A DNA stretch of 64,000 bases from Polyangium mundeleinium. Lineage in GTDB: Bacteria; Myxococcota_A; Polyangia; Polyangiales; Polyangiaceae. A program made the position numbers and the translations under genes. Below are positions 36,466-45,129 of the stretch, one piece after another (position 1 is the first letter of the stretch; each line of letters starts with the position of its first letter). The DNA is taken from NCBI RefSeq assembly GCF_028369105.1, contig NZ_JAQNDO010000001.1:12990501-13054500 (forward strand), written 5' to 3'. The notes beneath the pieces were generated by a model. That model saw only the letters and a program-made list of their open reading frames with translations. It had not been told where the DNA came from and searched no databases.

Positions 36466-38154
36466 TCAGGGCAAGAGGCGCGCGAGGAACAGGAGCGGTT
36501 GCTGGGTGTCGCCCGTCGTGAGCGGGCCATCGCCGAAATCGATCGGCCCGTAGCTCAGGCCTCCGAGGATCGGATCTCCGGTCGGCATCACGCCGAGCGC
36601 GAGCACGCCGGCCGCCATTTCGGTCGTGTAGGTGCGCGAGCTCCGGTGCGTTCCGTCGAACTCGAGCTGCGCGATGAAGGGGCTCACCTGGATGTTCGAG
36701 GTCAGCGGTCCGCCGCCGAAGTCGATCTGATCGCTGAACCAACCCGCGGTCACGATGCGCCCCTTCGCGACGCCGAGCCACATGCCCCAATCGGAGATGG
36801 ATTTCGGTCCGCCGAGGATCTTGCTCCACGCGAGCGCGCCGTCCGCCCCGAGCTTCACGAGGTACGCGTTCGTCGCCATGGGCGCGGCTTCGATCTTCGA
36901 GCCGTCGTCGAAGCTGATGACGCCCGCGATGTGCCCCGAGAGGACGATCTCGTCGTTCGGCGTGATCGCGATGCCGAGCGCCTCCTGATCGGCGGTGTCG
37001 CCCCACTGCTTGGCCCAGACGGGGCTTCCGTTTCCCTGGACTTTGAGCGTGAACACGTCGTCGCTGCCGGCGCTCGTGAACATGCCGGCGACGCCGAAAT
37101 CGACCGTGCCGTCGAAGTTGCCCGTGAGGACGATGTTGTCCTTCGTGTCGAGCGCGAGGCCGATGAGGTCCTCGAAGCCCGTGCCGCCGTACCGGCGTGA
37201 CATCGAGTGGAAGCCCGATCCGTCGAGCCGGGCGACGAACAGGTCCGTATCCATCGGGGCCGTGAGCGCCGAGCCGCCGAGGTTGATCGTGCCCTGGAAC
37301 TCGCCGCCGATGACGACCTGCCCCGCCTGGGTGAGCGCGATGCTCGTCGCGCGTTGCGTGCTCGCGTCGCCGAAGAGCTTCGCCCACACGACATCGCCGT
37401 TCGCGTCGAACTTCGCGACGAGCGCGTCGTTACCGCCCTCGCTCGTGAGCGTCCCATTTCCGAGGTCGATCGCGCCGGAGACCGAGCCCGCGAGGTAGAT
37501 CATCCCCGAGGCGTCGACCACCACGCCGCCGGTCGTCTGCGACGACGCATCGCCGAAGCGCTTGCTCCACTGGTGCTTGCCATCGGCGCTGAACTTCGCG
37601 AGCAGGATGTCGGAGCTGCCCGTGCTCGCGAGCGGACCGCCGCCGAGATCGAGCGTGCCGCGAACCTCGCCCGCGATCACGATGTCGAGCGTCTTCGGGT
37701 CGACGGCGATGCTGCGGATGTAGACATCGTCGAGGATGGGGAAGCCCTTGCTCCACACGTGGTCGAGCGGCGGGCAATCGGCCGGCTCGTCGCCGTTGCA
37801 CGCCTCGTCCTCGGGCGTGAGGCAGTTCTCGGCTTGGGGCAGGACGTCACCGGAGCACTCGCCGAAGCCCGTGCCGTTCGGCAGACAGATCTGGACGCCC
37901 TTCTTGCATGCGCCGATGTCCTCGGTGCCGGGCGGCCCGGTGTAGCAGGATCTCTCTTCGTTCGGCGCGCAGCCCATGCTGCCACCCGCGCCGCCCGACC
38001 CGCTCGAGCTCGTCGTGTCGCCGAAGTCGCGCGCCTCCGGCGTGCACGCAGCCACCCCGATGGCGATCATCGACGCGGCGCCGAGCACGGCGCCGAGATG
38101 TCGATGAGACCAAGCCAAGCCCCTATGGATCCTGCGCAGCATCGATCCGAGCAT
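36466..38154 (-). CDS. Secreted lipoprotein with beta-propeller repeats, copy 2
   Basis: 562 residues, paralogous to both flanking genes. Lipoprotein signal ASMIAIGVAACTPEA, Gly/Ser linker, Cys-rich module (CYTGPPGTEDIGACKKGV, CLPNGTGFGECSGDVL) and propeller repeats (KHQWSKRFGDASSQTTGGVV, DVVWAKLFGDASTQRATSIA, SRRYGGTGFEDLIGLALD). The middle aromatic W-x-K-x-FGD motif recurs in every unit. It ends 13 bases before copy 1 begins, so the two are co-transcribed. Two start ATGs (38154 and 38142) are possible. Confidence 0.85.
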   Translation of the reverse strand: MLGSMLRRIHRGLAWSHRHLGAVLGAASMIAIGVAACTPEARDFGDTTSSSGSGGAGGSMGCAPNEERSCYTGPPGTEDIGACKKGVQICLPNGTGFGECSGDVLPQAENCLTPEDEACNGDEPADCPPLDHVWSKGFPILDDVYIRSIAVDPKTLDIVIAGEVRGTLDLGGGPLASTGSSDILLAKFSADGKHQWSKRFGDASSQTTGGVVVDASGMIYLAGSVSGAIDLGNGTLTSEGGNDALVAKFDANGDVVWAKLFGDASTQRATSIALTQAGQVVIGGEFQGTINLGGSALTAPMDTDLFVARLDGSGFHSMSRRYGGTGFEDLIGLALDTKDNIVLTGNFDGTVDFGVAGMFTSAGSDDVFTLKVQGNGSPVWAKQWGDTADQEALGIAITPNDEIVLSGHIAGVISFDDGSKIEAAPMATNAYLVKLGADGALAWSKILGGPKSISDWGMWLGVAKGRIVTAGWFSDQIDFGGGPLTSNIQVSPFIAQLEFDGTHRSSRTYTTEMAAGVLALGVMPTGDPILGGLSYGPIDFGDGPLTTGDTQQPLLFLARLLP

Positions 38155-38198
38155 GCCATGGAATGCAGCCTCTCGGATCAGCCGCGTGGGGCCGGTCT

Positions 38199-39725
38199 TC
38201 AGGGCGAGAGGCGCGCCAGAAAGCCACTCGCGTCGAGCGTGCTCGTGGTCGTGAACGCGCCGCCGCCGAAGTCGATCGAGCCCGCGTACACGCCGCCGAC
38301 CACGAGATCACCCTGCGGGCCGAGGTCGAGGGCGAGCGCACCGTCGGCGCCCGCACCGCCGAACACGCGCGAGCCGAGGTGCGCGCCGCTCATCGTGAAC
38401 CGCGCGAGGAACACGTCGACGCCGCCCGCCGCGGAGAGAGGCCCGCCGCCGAAGTCGACTTCGTCGTCGAAGAAGCCCGCGGTGACGATGCTCTCCGTGC
38501 TCGGATCCACGCGAACGGAGACGCCCCACGAGCCGGAGAATTTGCCGCCGAACATCTGGCTCCAGAAGGCGCTGCCGCTCGACGAGTACCGCGCGAGGAA
38601 GAGACCTCGGTCGCCCTTCGCGTAGACGACGGGGCCGTCGAGGTACAGCGTGCCGGACGCGTCGCCCGCGACGATCACGTCGCCGTTCGGCGCCGCCGCG
38701 ATCGCGAGTCCGCGCTGGGTGCCGGCGTCGCCCGCGCGATGCGCCCAGAGGCCGGTGCCGCTCGCGGAGAGCTTGGCGATGAAGATGTCGTGGCCGCCGA
38801 TGCTCGTGAGCGCGTCGCCCGTGACGGGGCCGAAGTCGATCGTCGTGTCGAACGTGCCCGTCACGAGCAGCGAGCCCGTGGGGTCGACGGCGAGCCCGCC
38901 GAGGTCGTCGAAGCTATTGCCTCCGAACCGACGCGAGAAGACGTGCGCGCCCTCGGCGTTGATCTCGGCCACGTAGACGTCGTTCAATCCCGCGGAGACG
39001 AGGTTCGTGCCGCCGAAGTTGATCGTGCCGGCGAAGGCGCCGCCGAGGACGATCTGCCCGGACGGCGTGATCACGATGCGCGTGACGCGCTGGGCTTTTG
39101 CGTCGCCGAAATGCTTGGCCCATGCGAGGTTTCCTTCGGCGTCGAGCCTCGCGACGAACGCGTCGTCACTGCCCGCGCTCGTCAGGAGCTGACCGTCGCC
39201 GAAGTCCGAGGAGCCTTGGATCGCGCCGCCGACGTAGATCGATCCGGCAGCATCGATCGCGACCGCGGTGGCTTCCTGGTTCGCGGCGTCGCCGACGCGC
39301 TTGCTCCATCGGTGTTCGCCGAGCGGACTGAAGCGCGCGACGAAGAGGTCGCTTTCCCCTGCGCTCACGAGCGGTCCTCCGCCGAGGTCGACGACGCCGC
39401 GGAACGAGCCGACGGCCACGACGTCGCCCGTCGCCGGATCGGTCGCGACGCCCTGGATCGACTGCACATCGGTCTCGCCGAAGCTCTTGCTCCACACGTG
39501 CTTGAACGCCGGCGTCGGGTCCGGTCCGCCATCTTCGCCGCCCGCGCCGGCCATACCGCCCGATCCGCCTGCGCCGCCGGATCCGCCTGTGCCGCCCGTG
39601 CCGCCCGTCACGCTGGGCCCTGCGTCGGGCGTGCACGCCGCCGCACACGCCATCACCAGGCCGAGGAGCCCGAGCCACGCGCCGTTTCGCTTTTCAAGCC
39701 GCCCCGTACCCGTTTGCCTTTTCAT
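38199..39725 (-). CDS. Secreted lipoprotein with beta-propeller repeats, copy 3
   Basis: 508 residues from the ATG at 39725; an in-frame ATG lies 18 bases upstream. Lipoprotein signal LGLLGLVMACAAACTPDAG, then GG-T/GG-S repeats, but without the Cys-rich module that copies 1 and 2 carry. Propeller repeats begin at once (FKHVWSKSFGETDVQSIQGV, HRWSKRVGDAANQEATAVAI, LAWAKHFGDAKAQRVTRIVI, VFSRRFGGNSFDDLGGLAVD). It is the promoter-proximal member, 44 bases before copy 2. It is divergent from enoyl-CoA hydratase, with 72 bases between starts. Confidence 0.85.
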   Translation of the reverse strand: MKRQTGTGRLEKRNGAWLGLLGLVMACAAACTPDAGPSVTGGTGGTGGSGGAGGSGGMAGAGGEDGGPDPTPAFKHVWSKSFGETDVQSIQGVATDPATGDVVAVGSFRGVVDLGGGPLVSAGESDLFVARFSPLGEHRWSKRVGDAANQEATAVAIDAAGSIYVGGAIQGSSDFGDGQLLTSAGSDDAFVARLDAEGNLAWAKHFGDAKAQRVTRIVITPSGQIVLGGAFAGTINFGGTNLVSAGLNDVYVAEINAEGAHVFSRRFGGNSFDDLGGLAVDPTGSLLVTGTFDTTIDFGPVTGDALTSIGGHDIFIAKLSASGTGLWAHRAGDAGTQRGLAIAAAPNGDVIVAGDASGTLYLDGPVVYAKGDRGLFLARYSSSGSAFWSQMFGGKFSGSWGVSVRVDPSTESIVTAGFFDDEVDFGGGPLSAAGGVDVFLARFTMSGAHLGSRVFGGAGADGALALDLGPQGDLVVGGVYAGSIDFGGGAFTTTSTLDASGFLARLSP

Positions 39726-39797
39726 GTCGTAACGCGCGAGCATGGCACAACGACGAGCCTCTTTGCGCGCGCCGCCGCCTTCGCTACGCACGGGCGT

Positions 39798-40589
39798 ATG
39801 TCCGATCAATCCTCCCCCGTGAAAGTCGAGCGTCGCGGCGCCGTCGGCGTGCTCGTGATCGACCGCGCCGATCGTCGCAACGCGCTCTCGCGCGACACCC
39901 TCTACGCCCTCGGGCGCCTCGGCAAGGAGCTCGTCTCCGACCCCCAGGTGCGCGCCATCGTGCTCACCGGCGCCGGCGACAAGGCCTTTTGCGCGGGCGC
40001 CGATCTAAAGGAGCGCCAGGGCATGAGCTCCGACGACGTGCGCAAGCAGGTCGGCCTCTACCGCAGCGAGCTCGGGGTGCTCGACCGCAGCGAGAAGCCC
40101 GTGATCGCGGCGATCAACGGCGTCGCCTTCGGCGGTGGGCTCGAGCTCGCGCTGATCTGCGACCTGCGCGTCGCGGCGCCGCACGCCGAGCTCGCGTTGC
40201 CCGAGACCACGCTCGGCATCATTCCAGGCGCAGGAGGCACGCAGCGGCTCCCGCGTGTCGTGGGGGAGGCGCGCGCCAAGGAGATGATCCTGCTCGGCCG
40301 GAAGCTCGGGGCGGCCGAGGCGCTCGCGTGGGGCCTCGTGAACCGCGTCTCGCCCGAGGGCACGAACGTCCTCGACGACACGCTCGCCTGGATCGAGCCC
40401 ATCGCGTCCGGCGCGCCGATCGCGCAGAGCGCCGCGCTCCGGGCGATCGACACGTCCTACGAGGTGCCGCTCGCGCTCGGCCTCGAGCTCGAACGCGTCT
40501 ACTACGACGAGACGCTGCGCAGCGAGGATCGGCTGGAAGCGCTGCGCGCGTTCGCCGAGAAGCGCAAGCCCGCCTTCCGCGGCGTGTAG
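39798..40589 (+). CDS. Enoyl-CoA hydratase/isomerase family protein
   Basis: 263 residues of crotonase type. Oxyanion-hole segments are GAGDKAFCAGADLKE and NGVAFGGGLELALICD. The two acid/base Glu positions are visible: ELALPETTLGIIPGAGGTQR keeps Glu in PETTLG, and the second falls at the usual Gly/Pro loop. FAEKRKPAFRG is the normal C-terminal motif. It hydrates 2-enoyl-CoA or acts on a methylglutaconyl-type substrate; the GIIPGAGGTQRLPR form is close to AUH-like hydratases. No other beta-oxidation gene is adjacent. Confidence 0.92.
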   Translation: MSDQSSPVKVERRGAVGVLVIDRADRRNALSRDTLYALGRLGKELVSDPQVRAIVLTGAGDKAFCAGADLKERQGMSSDDVRKQVGLYRSELGVLDRSEKPVIAAINGVAFGGGLELALICDLRVAAPHAELALPETTLGIIPGAGGTQRLPRVVGEARAKEMILLGRKLGAAEALAWGLVNRVSPEGTNVLDDTLAWIEPIASGAPIAQSAALRAIDTSYEVPLALGLELERVYYDETLRSEDRLEALRAFAEKRKPAFRGV

Positions 40590-40592
40590 GGC

Positions 40593-41690
40593 CTACACGC
40601 CGTCCGTTGGATCTCGAAGCATCTGGATCTTGCTCTCCAGCCGCTTCGAGACCCACACCTTGTTGTGCTCGTCCACGACGACCGCGCCGCAGTCGTCGAG
40701 CTCCTCGCAGATCGACAGGCCTTTGTCCGGGCCGAGGATGAAGATCGCGTCGTCGATCCCGTCGGCGGTGAAGGCGTCCTTGGCCCACACGGTCACGCTG
40801 CGGCTCTTCCGGGCGGGGTAGCCCGTGCGTGGATCGATGATGTGATGCCAGCGCTTGCCGTCCTTCACGAAGGCGCGCTCGTAGTCGCCGGCCGTCGAGA
40901 AGGAGTGGTCGGTCACGTCGATCATCGCGAAGTAGTCGTTCGGACCCTGCCCCCGTGGATCCCGCACGCCGACGCGGTAGGGCGAGCCGTCGGGCTTCTT
41001 GCCGCGCACGTACAGATCGCCGCCGGCCTGCACGTAGAACGACGCGAGCCCCTCCGCTGCGAGCACCTTCGCGGCGGCGTCGACGGCGTACCCCTTGGCG
41101 ATGCCGCCGAGGCTCACGCGCATGCCGGGCTTGCTCAGCATCACGCTGCGCGCGTCGTGGTCGAGCTTGATCTTGCGGTAATCGATGAGCGCGCGTGCCG
41201 CGTCGAGGTCAGCCTTCGAGGGCACCTCCTCGACCTTGTTCTCGTCGAAGCGCCAGAGATCGCGCATCGCCTCGAACGAGATGTCGAACACGCCCTCCGA
41301 GCGATCCGCGACCGAGATGCTCTTCTTGATCACCTCGAACGTCTCGGGCCCGACGGCGACGGCCTGCTTGCCCGCGGCCTGGTTGATGCGCGAGATCTCG
41401 CTGTCGTCGCGCCAGGTCGTCATGAGCCGCTCGAGCCTGCGGATCTCGGCGAGCGCCTTGTCGAGCTTCGGCCGGATCGCCGCTTCGTCGAGCTCGCGCG
41501 TGGTGTACGTCGTGATCACGACGTGCGTGCCCATCGCCTTGTCGTCGAGCGTCACCTTCTTCGGCTCGAAGGGCGGCGGGCGCGGCGTCGCGGATGACGC
41601 GCGCGGCTCGGGCGTGGGCTCGGGCGGCGAGGACGTGTTGCACGCCGCGAGGGCGAGCGCGCCGAGGAGGAACACTTGGCTCGTTCGCAT
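40593..41690 (-). CDS. apbE: FAD:protein FMN transferase (ApbE), lipoprotein
   Basis: 365 residues. Lipobox GALALAACNTS; mature enzyme from about 45. ApbE segments: MGTHVVITTYTTRELDEAAI, RLERLMTTWRDDSEISRIN, SLGGIAKGYAVDAAAKVLA, VQAGGDLYVRG, HHIIDPRTGYPARKSRSVTV, ADGIDDAIFILGPDKGL. It attaches FMN to Thr of NqrB/RnfG-type proteins outside the membrane, with Mg. Its start shares a base with the methyltransferase stop (TGATG), so the two are coupled, although their roles have no evident link. Confidence 0.94.
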   Translation of the reverse strand: MRTSQVFLLGALALAACNTSSPPEPTPEPRASSATPRPPPFEPKKVTLDDKAMGTHVVITTYTTRELDEAAIRPKLDKALAEIRRLERLMTTWRDDSEISRINQAAGKQAVAVGPETFEVIKKSISVADRSEGVFDISFEAMRDLWRFDENKVEEVPSKADLDAARALIDYRKIKLDHDARSVMLSKPGMRVSLGGIAKGYAVDAAAKVLAAEGLASFYVQAGGDLYVRGKKPDGSPYRVGVRDPRGQGPNDYFAMIDVTDHSFSTAGDYERAFVKDGKRWHHIIDPRTGYPARKSRSVTVWAKDAFTADGIDDAIFILGPDKGLSICEELDDCGAVVVDEHNKVWVSKRLESKIQMLRDPTDGV

Positions 41691-42736
41691 CACGGCTCCC
41701 GCGTGATCCGCACGTAGACGTGCGACGGCGGGGCGATGCCCGTCTCCACGCGCACCTTGGGCATCCCCGGCGCGAGCGCCGCGACGAGCGCGAGCTCTTC
41801 CTCGTAGAACATGCGTCGGATCGAGGTCACGGCGTCGTAGTAGAACGTGTACGTCCGACCGTACAGGGCCCCGACGAGCGCCACGAGCCCGAGCGTCGTG
41901 AAGCTCCGCTCCCCGTCGATGAAACACGCGCCGACGCGGGCGCGCCGCGCCGCCTCGCTCATCATCCGCGCGATCATCCCCGGCGGGAAATGGTGGATCG
42001 CCTGGGTGCAGGTGATCACGTCCACGCCCCGCTCCGAGAGGCCTCCAAGCGCGAGCGCGTCCTCGACCGAGAACCGCACCGAGAGCCCCCGCTCGGCCGC
42101 CTGCGTGCGCCCGAGCGCGAGGTACTCCTCCCGCAGATCACTCGCCTCGATCGTGACCCGATCCCCGAGCCGCTCGGCGAGATGCAACGCGAGCCCGCCG
42201 TGCCCCGCCGCGACGTCGTGCACGATCGGCCGCTTCCCCTCGCCGCTCGCCGCCTCCACGAGCGGATCGATCGCCGCCATCACGGTCTCGTAGATCCCCG
42301 TGCAGTGGTTGAACCGATCGAGCACGTCGAGCGCGTGCGTCCGCTCGTCCTCCGGGAGGCTCGGATCATCCATGAGCTCCGGCCTGTCGCGGTAGAGACG
42401 CGCGTCCACCGCGTGGAGCAGCTCCGTGAGCGGGGCGCGTCCGTCTTCGTCGAGATCGCTCGGCCGTTCGGCGCGCATCGTCGTGACGGCCTCGGCGACA
42501 AGGGCGTCGAAGCGCTCGATCGCCGCTGGCTCGCCGCGGAGCACGGCGCCTTCGAGCGGGGCGATCGCGGGCCCGAATCGATCGATCGTGCGGCGCATCG
42601 CCCTGCCGCGGTGCGGCGCGAGCGCGGCGCGGAGCGGTCCACGCACATCGTGACGGCTCATCCTGCGCATCACCGCTTCGAGGGCTGGATCGAACCGGCG
42701 GCGGAGGACCTCGGAGAGCATCGAGGCTCGGGGCAT
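41690..42736 (-). CDS. SAM-dependent methyltransferase
   Basis: 348 residues. The N-terminal 130 residues are helical and Arg-rich (LEAVMRRMSRHDVRGPLRAA). A class I methyltransferase fold follows: SAM loop IVHDVAAGHGGLALHLAERL, VTIEASDLREEYLALG, FSVEDALALG, CTQAIHHFPPGMIARMMSEA, CFIDGERSFTTLGLVALVGA. The last part suggests action on a hydrophobic or small-molecule substrate (UbiE/MenG-like). Substrate unknown. Overlaps apbE by one base. Confidence 0.88.
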   Translation of the reverse strand: MPRASMLSEVLRRRFDPALEAVMRRMSRHDVRGPLRAALAPHRGRAMRRTIDRFGPAIAPLEGAVLRGEPAAIERFDALVAEAVTTMRAERPSDLDEDGRAPLTELLHAVDARLYRDRPELMDDPSLPEDERTHALDVLDRFNHCTGIYETVMAAIDPLVEAASGEGKRPIVHDVAAGHGGLALHLAERLGDRVTIEASDLREEYLALGRTQAAERGLSVRFSVEDALALGGLSERGVDVITCTQAIHHFPPGMIARMMSEAARRARVGACFIDGERSFTTLGLVALVGALYGRTYTFYYDAVTSIRRMFYEEELALVAALAPGMPKVRVETGIAPPSHVYVRITREP

Positions 42737-42816
42737 GGCGCGAGCATAACGCATCCCGACGCGTCGTCGCGTCACGGGCGCCCCGCGCGAGAGGGCTGTA
42801 TGATGCGCGATCGACC

Positions 42817-44010
42817 ATGCCGACGACGTCCATCGATCGACCCGTCAGGGAATCCATCCTCGCGGCCGCGCGTGCCGTTGCGCCGATCGTCCGCGACGTC
42901 GCCGCGCGGATCTTCGCGCACCCGGAGCTACGCTTCGAAGAGACGCGCGCTGCAGGCTGGCTGTGTGAGGCCATCGAGGCCGAGGGTGTCCCCGTCGAAC
43001 GCGGCACCGGCGGCCTCCCCACGGCCTTCCGCGCGCGCCTCGGCAGCGGCGCGGGCCCGCGCATCGCGATCCTCGCTGAGTACGACGCGCTCCCCGAAAT
43101 GGGCCACGCGTGTGGCCACAACCTCATCGCCGGCGGCGCGCTCGGCGCGTTCCTCGCGATCGCGCGGGCGCGCCCGTCCTTCGTGGGCACGATCGAGATC
43201 ATCGGCACGCCTGCCGAGGAGGGCGGCGGCGGCAAGATCCGCCTGCTCGAAGCCGGCGTCTTCGACGGCGTCACCGCCGCGATGATGTTTCACCCGTATG
43301 ATTGCGACCTGCTCGCGCCCTCCTCCCTCGCGAGCTACTGGCTCTCGCTCCGCTTCAAGGGAGTGCCTTCGCATGCGGCGATGGCCCCGTGGGAGGGCAA
43401 GAGCGCGCTCGCGGCGGCGCTCGCGACGATGCACCTCGTCGATGCGCAACGCGTGCACCTGCGGGACGGCACGCGTGTGCATGGCGTGGTCGTCGAGGGT
43501 GGCCAGGCGGTCAACATCATCCCCGAGCGCGCCGTGGTGGACTTCGCGGTGCGCGCGTCGTCGTTCGCGGAGCTCTCGGTCGTGCGCGCGCTCGTCGAGC
43601 GATGCGCGCGCGGCGCGGCGATCGCGTGTGGCGTGGAGGTCGAGATCGAGGTGCGGGGTGGTTACAAGGACCTGCGCCCGAACATCCCGCTCGCGCGCCG
43701 CTTTGGCGAACACCTCGCCGCGCTCGGCAGGCCTGCGCGCGAGGTCGACCCCGTGCGCAGCATGGGCTCGACGGACATGGGCGACATCTCGCACGTGATC
43801 CCGTCGATCCACCCGCTGATTGCGATCTGCGACGAGGGGGAGACCATGTGCCACGAGCACCCGTTCGCGCGGCATGCGGACAGCGATCGAGGCGCGGAGG
43901 CCATGATGTTCGCGGCGCAGGCGATGGCGCTCACGGCGCTCGACGTGCTCGCGGACGCACCCTTGCGCGCGACGATGACTTCTTTTTTCGAGGGGAAAAG
44001 CGGGCGGTAA
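42817..44010 (+). CDS. M20-family amidohydrolase/carboxypeptidase
   Basis: 397 residues. Metal ligands typical of M20D: ILAEYDALPEMGHACGHN (Asp and His), GTPAEEGGGGKIRLLEAG (Glu-Glu) and CHEHPFARHADS near the end. The dimerisation domain is at about 175-290 (FKGVPSHAAMAPWEGKSALA). The closest well-known relatives are aminoacylases and AbgB-like p-aminobenzoyl-glutamate hydrolases. Cytosolic. Its stop is one base from the convergent gene at 44012. Confidence 0.9.
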   Translation: MPTTSIDRPVRESILAAARAVAPIVRDVAARIFAHPELRFEETRAAGWLCEAIEAEGVPVERGTGGLPTAFRARLGSGAGPRIAILAEYDALPEMGHACGHNLIAGGALGAFLAIARARPSFVGTIEIIGTPAEEGGGGKIRLLEAGVFDGVTAAMMFHPYDCDLLAPSSLASYWLSLRFKGVPSHAAMAPWEGKSALAAALATMHLVDAQRVHLRDGTRVHGVVVEGGQAVNIIPERAVVDFAVRASSFAELSVVRALVERCARGAAIACGVEVEIEVRGGYKDLRPNIPLARRFGEHLAALGRPAREVDPVRSMGSTDMGDISHVIPSIHPLIAICDEGETMCHEHPFARHADSDRGAEAMMFAAQAMALTALDVLADAPLRATMTSFFEGKSGR

Positions 44011-44011
44011 A

Positions 44012-44629
44012 TCAGGCGGCGGGCGCGCGCTTGCTATCGACGCCGGCGGCTTGCAGGTCGTCGAGCATGCCCGTCGTACCTTCGAGCGGGATCGCGCGGG
44101 CGAGGGCCACGCGTTCGAGGATCATCGCGAGCTCCAGCATGTTGCTCACGGGCGGCAGGAGCGCGCTCGTCCCGTCCCAGAGATCGAGCCCGATGTGGCC
44201 GCGCAGCACCGGCAGCTCCTGCCCCTTCTGCTCGGTCTTCGGGATGCGCACCTTGTCGATCTGCGACCAGCTCCAGCGCCGCACCCGCGGCACCCCGAAC
44301 GAGAGCAGCTCGCGCAGCACGATCCCCTCCGGGTTCACCACCACGCCGCGCATCTGGTCGCGCAAAACCCCTGCAATGGCGCTGCAAAACAGGATGATCG
44401 CGCACACGCTGGCGGGCATGATGCGGTGCCGATCGTCCTCGACGACGTACTTGAAGAGCCAGGTGTCCGTCGGAGCGTGTTGCCCGTAGACGATCGCGCC
44501 CGAGATCAGGAGCGCGACCGCGAGGTACACGAGCCAGGGAAGGCGCTCCTTCAGCGGCGGCCCGAACGACACCGTGCTGTCCGGGCGATACGTCATGTCG
44601 AAGCCGGGAGGACGAGAAGGTCGCGCCAT
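44012..44629 (-). CDS. Small membrane protein with PH-like C-terminal domain
   Basis: 205 residues, unrecognised family. Two hydrophobic segments at about 30-50 (WLVYLAVALLISGAIVYG) and 70-90 (MPASVCAIILFCSAIAG) are followed by a cytoplasmic beta-rich part (GVVVNPEGIVLRELLSFG, RRWSWSQIDKVRIP, LDLWDGTSALLPPV) with the two-helix-plus-PH-like layout of YdbS/bPH2-like proteins. The sequence alone gives no function. Confidence 0.7.
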   Translation of the reverse strand: MARPSRPPGFDMTYRPDSTVSFGPPLKERLPWLVYLAVALLISGAIVYGQHAPTDTWLFKYVVEDDRHRIMPASVCAIILFCSAIAGVLRDQMRGVVVNPEGIVLRELLSFGVPRVRRWSWSQIDKVRIPKTEQKGQELPVLRGHIGLDLWDGTSALLPPVSNMLELAMILERVALARAIPLEGTTGMLDDLQAAGVDSKRAPAA

Positions 44630-44679
44630 ACGCAGCAGTCTACACGACCCAGGCGCGAACCTTGGCTCGCCCTAGCGGC

Positions 44680-45027
44680 TCACTGGCACTCGGAAGCCTT
44701 CGTCGGATTCGACCGGAAATATTCGAGACACCAGGGGCTCAGCCCCGCGGTGAAGTCCGCACACGGGATCTGATCCGGCGCCGTGCCCGAGCGATCCGTC
44801 GCCAGCGCTTCTTTGCAGGACGCGCAGCACTTCTGCTTCATGTCGCCCTCGCCCTCGGGCTTCGCGTTTTCTTCGGGTTTCGGCGCCGCCTCCTCGCCGG
44901 CCATGTCCTGGCCGCCCGTGTCCTTGTCGACGTCCGGGACTTCCGCCTGCTTGGGCTTGCCGCACGCGGCGACGAGCAGGGCGGACGCGAAGAACAAGCC
45001 GACGAGCGCGCTCGAAACCTTCTTCAT
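44680..45027 (-). CDS. Small Cys-containing lipoprotein
   Basis: 115 residues from the ATG at 45027. Lipoprotein signal FASALLVAACGKPK, an acidic/Pro-rich linker, then a compact Cys-rich end: KQKCCASCKEALAT, PCADFTAGLSPWCLEYF, ASECQ. Six cysteines could form three disulfides. Similar small lipoproteins are frequent in this group. No function known. Confidence 0.75.
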   Translation of the reverse strand: MKKVSSALVGLFFASALLVAACGKPKQAEVPDVDKDTGGQDMAGEEAAPKPEENAKPEGEGDMKQKCCASCKEALATDRSGTAPDQIPCADFTAGLSPWCLEYFRSNPTKASECQ

Positions 45028-45129
45028 GAGCCCGGCTTTATCGGAAGCACGTCCGGGAATCAAACGTGGTGTTCGTCGCGGCGCTTTGAGCGTGGCGCCC
45101 TCCTACCCTCCTATAGCAAACTCGCCGCC

